The notes under the pieces were generated by a model, which was not told where the DNA came from, ran no database searches, and worked only from the letters and a program-made list of their open reading frames with translations. Positions 1-3,114 of a DNA stretch of 5,833 bases are shown here, piece by piece. Source of the DNA: Propionibacteriaceae bacterium (lineage in GTDB: Bacteria; Actinomycetota; Actinomycetes; Propionibacteriales; Propionibacteriaceae); assembly GCA_027353565.1 (NCBI GenBank), contig DAIEHO010000117.1, positions 1 through 5,833 of the forward strand, read 5' to 3'. The position numbers and the translations under genes were made by a program. The number at the start of each line of letters is the position of its first letter. The stretch's first letter is position 1.

Positions 1-668
1 GCGATGCGGGAGATGGCGTTCTCGTCGTCGCCGAGGACGATCACGGCCGACCCGCCGCCCAGCAGCGGCGAGAGGTAGCCCGCCCTCAGCGTCGCGAGCG
101 GCGACGTCGGGCGTACGAGGATGCGGTCCGGGACCGGGTGCGCCGCGGCCAGGTCGGCGTGAGTGAGAACGTCCGGCCCGTCACGCCAGGCGGTCGCGGA
201 CTCCGCCACGGGCTCCTCGGCATGCTCGTCGGGCTGGCTGCGCACATCGATGGAGAAGTCGATGACGCCCGAGGGCAGGGACTCGGTGAACCCGAAGCCC
301 AGCGGATGCAGCGAGCAGGCAAGGACGGTCCCCGTCGCGCGGTCGCTCAGACCCTCTGGGCCGACTGCGGAGACGACAGCGTCCTCAGAGGCCCCTGGGA
401 CCACGACCGCACCGGCCTGCCAGGCCCCGGCGACCAGCGCGAGGGTGACCCAGTGGCCAGGGTGCGCCTCCGCGAGCGGCAGGGCCACCTCGTCGCCGGG
501 CCGCACGTCGAGCTCGACCAGCAGGTGGTACGTCTTGTCGACCCAGTTCGCGAACGTACGACCCGACAGCTCCGTACGGGAGCCGGTCCCCAGGTCGTAG
601 TAGGTGATGAGGGGTCGACCGCCGTCGCGGGCGGCACGCCGACCGAGCGCGGCCACGATCGCTGTCAT
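1..668 (-). CDS. TIGR03089 family protein (AMP-binding-like N-terminal fragment), C-terminus cut by window edge
   Basis: This minus-strand frame is open from the ATG at 668 to the left edge, giving 222 complete codons and no stop. The protein begins MTAIVAALGRRAARDGGRPL. Residues of about 18 to 92 resemble the opening of acyl-CoA synthetase/AMP-binding enzymes: RTELSGRTFANWV, then DVRPGDEVALPL, then GAWQAGAVVVPG. The rest does not follow a full adenylating enzyme, and I see no P-loop-like SGTTG motif. That pattern fits the actinobacterial TIGR03089 family, which I recall as about 230 residues, so only a few residues are probably missing. Members often sit beside LytR-CpsA-Psr and GDP-mannose genes; Rv3268 of M. 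tuberculosis is one, from memory. The function is unknown. It probably does not adenylate, because the catalytic half is absent. The start is supported by a -10 motif 7 nt upstream; there is no Shine-Dalgarno sequence. Confidence 0.85.
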   Translation of the reverse strand, partial: MTAIVAALGRRAARDGGRPLITYYDLGTGSRTELSGRTFANWVDKTYHLLVELDVRPGDEVALPLAEAHPGHWVTLALVAGAWQAGAVVVPGASEDAVVSAVGPEGLSDRATGTVLACSLHPLGFGFTESLPSGVIDFSIDVRSQPDEHAEEPVAESATAWRDGPDVLTHADLAAAHPVPDRILVRPTSPLATLRAGYLSPLLGGGSAVIVLGDDENAISRI

Positions 669-675
669 GGGCGCC

Positions 676-681
676 AGCGTA
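676..681 (-). promoter_or_regulatory. -10 element (TACGCT) for the TIGR03089 gene, leaderless start
   Basis: Read on the minus strand, TACGCT fits the actinobacterial TANNNT -10 pattern. It is followed by 7 nt (GGCGCCC) and then the ATG at 668. Transcription usually begins about 7 nt after the -10, so the mRNA would start at or next to the start codon. This agrees with the lack of a ribosome binding site. No good -35 is visible. Confidence 0.5.
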
Positions 682-723
682 GACGCCCGCCGTGTCCGCC
701 AGCATGGGTGCCGGCTTCCGCCG

Positions 724-729
724 TAGGCT
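724..729 (+). promoter_or_regulatory. -10 element (TAGGCT) for manC, leaderless start
   Basis: TAGGCT fits the TANNNT -10 pattern and lies exactly 7 nt (GCCGGAC) before the ATG at 737, so a transcript from it would begin at about the start codon. There is no purine-rich Shine-Dalgarno sequence. The -35 region would fall near 700 to 706 and shows no TTGACA-like match. The same hexamer recurs at 3066 to 3071 before the glycosyltransferase gene. Confidence 0.55.
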
Positions 730-736
730 GCCGGAC

Positions 737-1813
737 ATGCGTTATGTCGTCATCATGGCCGGGGGAGCGGGGACCCGTCTGTGGCCCCTGTCGCGTAACG
801 GGATGCCCAAGCAGCTGCTGAGCCTCATCGACGGCAAGTCGCTCCTGCGGATCGCGTACGAACGCGTCGCGGGCGCCGTACCGGACGAGCACATCCTCGT
901 GTGCGCGGGCGCCGCGTACCTCGATGTGGTGGCGCACGAGCTCCCCGAGCTCCCGAGCGCCAACCTGCTCGGCGAGCCCGTCGGGCGAGACTCGCTCAAC
1001 GCCGTCGCCTGGCCCGCGGCCGTGCTCGCTGCGCGCGACCCGCAGGCCGTCGTCGCAACGCTCACCGCCGACCACGTCATCCGCCCGATCCCGGCCTTCC
1101 AGGCCGCCCTCGATGAGGCGTTCCGCGCTGCCGAGACGGACCCGCTGGCGATGGTGACGTTCGGCGTCGTACCGACCGGGCCCCACACGGGGTTCGGCTA
1201 CCTCAAGCGTGGCGCCAACGTGGAAGGGCTGCCTGAGACGTACGTGGTCGAGGAGTTCAAGGAGAAGCCCGACGAGGCGACCGCGATCAGCTACGTGGAC
1301 AGCGGCGACTACTGGTGGAACTCCGGCATGTTCGTGTGGGGCGCCCAGACGCTCCTCGACCAGCTGAAGGTGCTCCAGCCCGTCACCTACGCCGGGGTCA
1401 TGGAGCTCGCAGCCCATCCCGAGTCGATCGAGCGCATCTACCCCACGCTGCCGAAGATCAGCATCGACTACGCGGTCATGGAGCCCGTCTCCCACGCGCT
1501 CGCGACGGCGCACGTCGTGGCCGTCAGACTGCCCATCGAGTGGTACGACGTCGGAGGCTACGCCGCATTGGCCGAGCACCTGAGGCAACAGGACGGCAAC
1601 GCCGTGGAAGGCCGTGTCGTGTCCCTCGAGAGCTCCGGCAACGTCATCGTCAACCGCGGCGGGGACGACGCACTCGTCGCCGTGGTCGGGCTCACGGACA
1701 CGGTCGTCGTCACATCGGGGGGAGTCACCCTGGTCTGTCCGAAGGACCGCGCCGAGGAGGTCAAGAAGCTCGTCGCCACGGTGATGCAGACCGTCGGCGG
1801 CACCTACGCATGA
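737..1813 (+). CDS. manC: Mannose-1-phosphate guanylyltransferase (GDP-mannose pyrophosphorylase), single-domain type
   Basis: This cytoplasmic enzyme makes GDP-mannose from GTP and mannose-1-phosphate, the mannosyl donor for lipids, glycans and glycoproteins. The 358-residue protein shows the family's marks in order: the nucleotide-binding signature GGAGTRLWPLSR (residues 9-20) with PKQ at 24-26; EPVGRD (80-85); ADH (111-113), whose Asp is the likely metal ligand; GFGYL (152-156); EEFKEKP (172-178), the sugar-phosphate-binding EKP; WNSGMFVW (194-201); and ISIDYAVMEP (241-250). The C-terminal cupin (phosphomannose isomerase) half of bifunctional enzymes is absent; the short tail after residue 275 is a beta-rich end. 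The ATG at 737 is preferred over a GTG 15 codons upstream because the signature normally begins within ten residues of the N-terminus and because a -10 motif lies just before it. The region usually reading W-S-D-V-G-S-W reads EWYDVGGY here. The stop overlaps the next gene's start. A related nucleotidyltransferase specificity is possible but less likely. Confidence 0.92.
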   Translation: MRYVVIMAGGAGTRLWPLSRNGMPKQLLSLIDGKSLLRIAYERVAGAVPDEHILVCAGAAYLDVVAHELPELPSANLLGEPVGRDSLNAVAWPAAVLAARDPQAVVATLTADHVIRPIPAFQAALDEAFRAAETDPLAMVTFGVVPTGPHTGFGYLKRGANVEGLPETYVVEEFKEKPDEATAISYVDSGDYWWNSGMFVWGAQTLLDQLKVLQPVTYAGVMELAAHPESIERIYPTLPKISIDYAVMEPVSHALATAHVVAVRLPIEWYDVGGYAALAEHLRQQDGNAVEGRVVSLESSGNVIVNRGGDDALVAVVGLTDTVVVTSGGVTLVCPKDRAEEVKKLVATVMQTVGGTYA

Positions 1814-2610
1814 TCGACCGCGTCAAGGCGTTCAGGGAGCCGGCGACGATCGTGGCGATCGTCGTGGTCCTGCTCGGCGTCGCTGTCACCTCCGGCCGCA
1901 TCGCGACGGAGCTCCGGACGACCCCGTGGACCGAGGTTCTCCGTGGAGCCACCGGGCTGTACGGGCTGGTCGACGGGCTCGTCCTGACGCTGCTGGCACT
2001 GTCGTGCGTGCTGGTCGCTCCGACGACCCGCCACGCAGAGCAGCTCAGCCTCGCGGCGACCATCCTGCTGTGGCTGGGTGCAGCCGTCGGTCTGGCTTTT
2101 CTTCTCGTCTCGCTGGTCTCCGCCCGGGAGAGCCCGCTGTCCCGTGTCCTGGACTCGATCGGTGGCCTCACCGACGTCGCGCTGAGGGCCCTGATGGGGT
2201 ACGCGCTCCTGCTCGGACATCGGGCGGCAGCGGCACGCGTACCGGTGACCGACGAGCCACCCGCTGTGCCCGCTCTCCTCGAGGATGCCGAGGACGAGGC
2301 ATCACGCCGGCCCATCTGGCAGCCGGACGAAGCGACCGGCGTCGTGTGGCGGAGCGCCTCCGACGCGGCGAGCGGTGCAGCGGCCGGTACGTACAGCTCT
2401 CCGGGCGGTGGCTGGGGCGTCCCGCAGGAGGCAGCGGAGCTCCCGCCCGCACGGCAGGCGGTGAACGAGCAGCCGACCAGCCCTCGCATCGTCAGATCCG
2501 ACACCGCACCGCCGACGCCGCATGACGGGACAGGCAGCTGGGACCCCGCCAGGGACCACACGCGACAGGATCGGGAACCTTCGGAGAACGACCAGGAATC
2601 GCCCGACTGA
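1810..2610 (+). CDS. Unnamed four-helix membrane protein with long disordered cytoplasmic tail
   Basis: I do not recognise this 266-residue protein by name. The N-terminal half holds hydrophobic stretches at about residues 12-33, 48-70, 80-104 and, more weakly, 117-136. The basic N-terminus (MIDRVKAFR) and the RH pair after helix 2 suggest that both ends are cytoplasmic. Residues 138-266 are polar, acidic and rich in Pro, Ser and Gly, with no predicted fold; the end (DHTRQDREPSENDQESPD) is strongly charged. Within this tail a short motif stands out, RRPIWQPDEATGVVW at 166-180, followed by ASDAASGAAAG. The gene begins inside the manC stop (ATGA at 1810-1813), so translation is probably coupled and the two genes share an mRNA. 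There is no signal peptide or catalytic motif. A role in envelope assembly is inferred only from its neighbours. Confidence 0.85.
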   Translation: MIDRVKAFREPATIVAIVVVLLGVAVTSGRIATELRTTPWTEVLRGATGLYGLVDGLVLTLLALSCVLVAPTTRHAEQLSLAATILLWLGAAVGLAFLLVSLVSARESPLSRVLDSIGGLTDVALRALMGYALLLGHRAAAARVPVTDEPPAVPALLEDAEDEASRRPIWQPDEATGVVWRSASDAASGAAAGTYSSPGGGWGVPQEAAELPPARQAVNEQPTSPRIVRSDTAPPTPHDGTGSWDPARDHTRQDREPSENDQESPD

Positions 2611-2662
2611 GGGGGTCCAGTCTCCTCCTTTCTGAGGATCTTTGTCGATTCGTCCATTTCGG

Positions 2663-2691
2663 TTGACTATTGGGAGTCACACGCGTGTAAT
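2663..2691 (+). promoter_or_regulatory. Housekeeping sigma promoter of whiB (TTGACT, 17 bp, TGTAAT)
   Basis: A -35 TTGACT at 2663-2668 and a -10 TGTAAT at 2686-2691 are separated by 17 bp. Each matches the sigma-70/HrdB consensus at five of six positions. The transcript would begin near 2698, leaving a leader of roughly 33 nt before the ATG at 2731. The surrounding 2611-2700 stretch is visibly richer in A and T than the flanking genes. Confidence 0.65.
2679..2688. promoter_or_regulatory. Perfect 10-bp palindrome overlapping the whiB -10, candidate operator
   Basis: ACACGCGTGT is a perfect palindrome that ends inside the -10 hexamer. It is flanked by GGGAG at 2672-2676 and its complement CTCCC at 2693-2697, with uneven gaps of 2 and 4 nt. 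A dimeric repressor bound here would block promoter opening. The core with its flanks (TCAC, 6 nt, GTAA) resembles the BldD pattern TNAC-5 nt-GTNA but has one extra central base. Confidence 0.45.
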
Positions 2692-2717
2692 TCTCCCTAG
2701 GTGGCGGAAGAACTGGC

Positions 2718-2724
2718 GGGGAGG
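2718..2724 (+). promoter_or_regulatory. Ribosome binding site GGGGAGG deciding the whiB start
   Basis: GGGGAGG lies 6 nt before the ATG at 2731. It selects this start over the in-frame GTG at 2701, which has no purine-rich site upstream and falls next to the predicted transcription start. Confidence 0.8.
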
Positions 2725-2730
2725 CAGCAC

Positions 2731-2991
2731 ATGCAGCAGGTGTGGGAGGTCGGCGAGGACGCCGACGAAGGCACACTGGGCTGGCAGGAGAGGTCCCTGT
2801 GCGCTCAGACGGACCCTGAGGCCTTCTTCCCTGAAAAGGGAGGTTCGACCCGGGAGGCGAAGAAGGTGTGCCGCTCGTGCGACGTGCGGTCCGAGTGCCT
2901 CGAGTACGCCTTGGCCCATGACGAGCGGTTCGGTATCTGGGGCGGTCTGAGCGAGCGTGAGCGCCGCCGTCTCAAGAAGCGCGCTGTCTGA
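2731..2991 (+). CDS. whiB: WhiB family iron-sulfur transcriptional regulator (WhiB/WhiB2 type)
   Basis: WhiB-like (Wbl) proteins carry a redox-sensitive [4Fe-4S] cluster and usually act with the region 4 domain of the principal sigma factor. Streptomyces WhiB, with WhiA, directs sporulation septation; mycobacterial WhiB2 (WhmD) is needed for septum formation. This 86-residue protein has the four cluster cysteines at 24, 47, 50 and 56 (C-X22-C-X2-C-X5-C), the turn GIWGG at 68-72, and a basic C-terminus, ERERRRLKKRAV, for DNA contact. The stretch WQERSLCAQTDPEAFFPEKG and the following GSTREAKKVC are nearly identical to my memory of S. coelicolor WhiB, which is 87 residues, so I assign the WhiB/WhiB2 branch and not another Wbl class. 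The N-terminal 17 residues are acidic and variable, as usual. It has its own promoter and a strong ribosome binding site, so it is not simply part of the manC operon. Confidence 0.95.
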   Translation: MQQVWEVGEDADEGTLGWQERSLCAQTDPEAFFPEKGGSTREAKKVCRSCDVRSECLEYALAHDERFGIWGGLSERERRRLKKRAV

Positions 2992-2999
2992 CGCATCGA

Positions 3000-3030
3000 G
3001 GCGCGGAGTGGTCCGACGACCATGTGCGCC
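3000..3030 (+). terminator. Stem-loop after whiB, possible terminator without a U-tract
   Basis: Eight nt after the whiB stop, GGCGC (3000-3004) pairs with GCGCC (3026-3030). Inside it, TGGTC (3009-3013) pairs with GACCA (3018-3022) around the loop CGAC, leaving a small internal loop (GGAG against TGT). No run of T follows, so this is at best the U-less type of terminator reported in actinobacteria; it could equally be a 3'-end stabiliser. Confidence 0.35.
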
Positions 3031-3065
3031 GCCCGTGAGCCGACAGTCCCGTCTGTTGCGTTGTG

Positions 3066-3071
3066 TAGGCT
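3066..3071 (+). promoter_or_regulatory. -10 element (TAGGCT) upstream of the glycosyltransferase gene
   Basis: TAGGCT is identical to the hexamer before manC and shares the context GTAGGCTG. A weak -35 candidate, GACAGT at 3042-3047, lies 18 bp upstream. The transcript would begin at about 3078-3079, inside or beside the palindrome GACCGGTC (3072-3079), leaving a leader of about 36 nt. Unlike manC, this gene would therefore have a leader and a ribosome binding site. Confidence 0.5.
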
Positions 3072-3074
3072 GAC

Positions 3075-3105
3075 CGGTCGCGGGTGGGAAACCGCCCGCT
3101 GACCG
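3075..3105 (+). promoter_or_regulatory. Strong leader hairpin with a GAAA tetraloop before the glycosyltransferase
   Basis: An 8-bp core stem pairs GCGGGTGG (3080-3087) with CCGCCCGC (3092-3099), with one G-U wobble, around the loop GAAA (3088-3091), a stable GNRA tetraloop. A lower stem extends it by five pairs, CGGTC (3075-3079) with GACCG (3101-3105), leaving a single bulged U at 3100. The helix ends exactly where the ribosome binding site starts. If transcription starts near 3078 the lower stem would be partly missing from the RNA but the core would be intact. Confidence 0.55.
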
Positions 3106-3111
3106 AAGGAG
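3106..3111 (+). promoter_or_regulatory. Ribosome binding site AAGGAG of the glycosyltransferase
   Basis: AAGGAG sits only 3 nt before the ATG at 3115, closer than usual, and directly abuts the leader hairpin. It is the best purine-rich site nearby and supports this start. Confidence 0.6.
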
Positions 3112-3114
3112 CGC

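Noticed and set aside
138..821. A 227-codon plus-strand frame opposite the TIGR03089 gene
   Set aside because: It crosses the divergent promoter region and the start of manC, and its product has no recognisable features; the minus-strand frame gives an AMP-binding-like protein.
665..1588. A 307-codon open frame on the minus strand opposite manC
   Set aside because: It is antisense to an enzyme with clear motifs, and its composition (Arg, Val, Gly, Asp and His rich, no motif) is what a GC-rich shadow frame gives.
2623..2638. Small stem TCCTC/GAGGA after the membrane protein gene, followed by TCTTTG
   Set aside because: The stem has only five pairs with a six-base loop and the T-run is short, so it is too weak to call a terminator, although termination somewhere here would make sense before the whiB promoter.
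2701..2730. GTG at 2701 as the whiB start, adding 10 residues
   Set aside because: There is no ribosome binding site before it and it lies next to the predicted transcription start; the ATG at 2731 has GGGGAGG at 6 nt and gives the usual family length.
3080..3099. The leader hairpin as an intrinsic terminator for whiB
   Set aside because: No T-tract follows; instead a ribosome binding site and start codon come directly after, and a -10 element lies just upstream, so a leader element is more likely.
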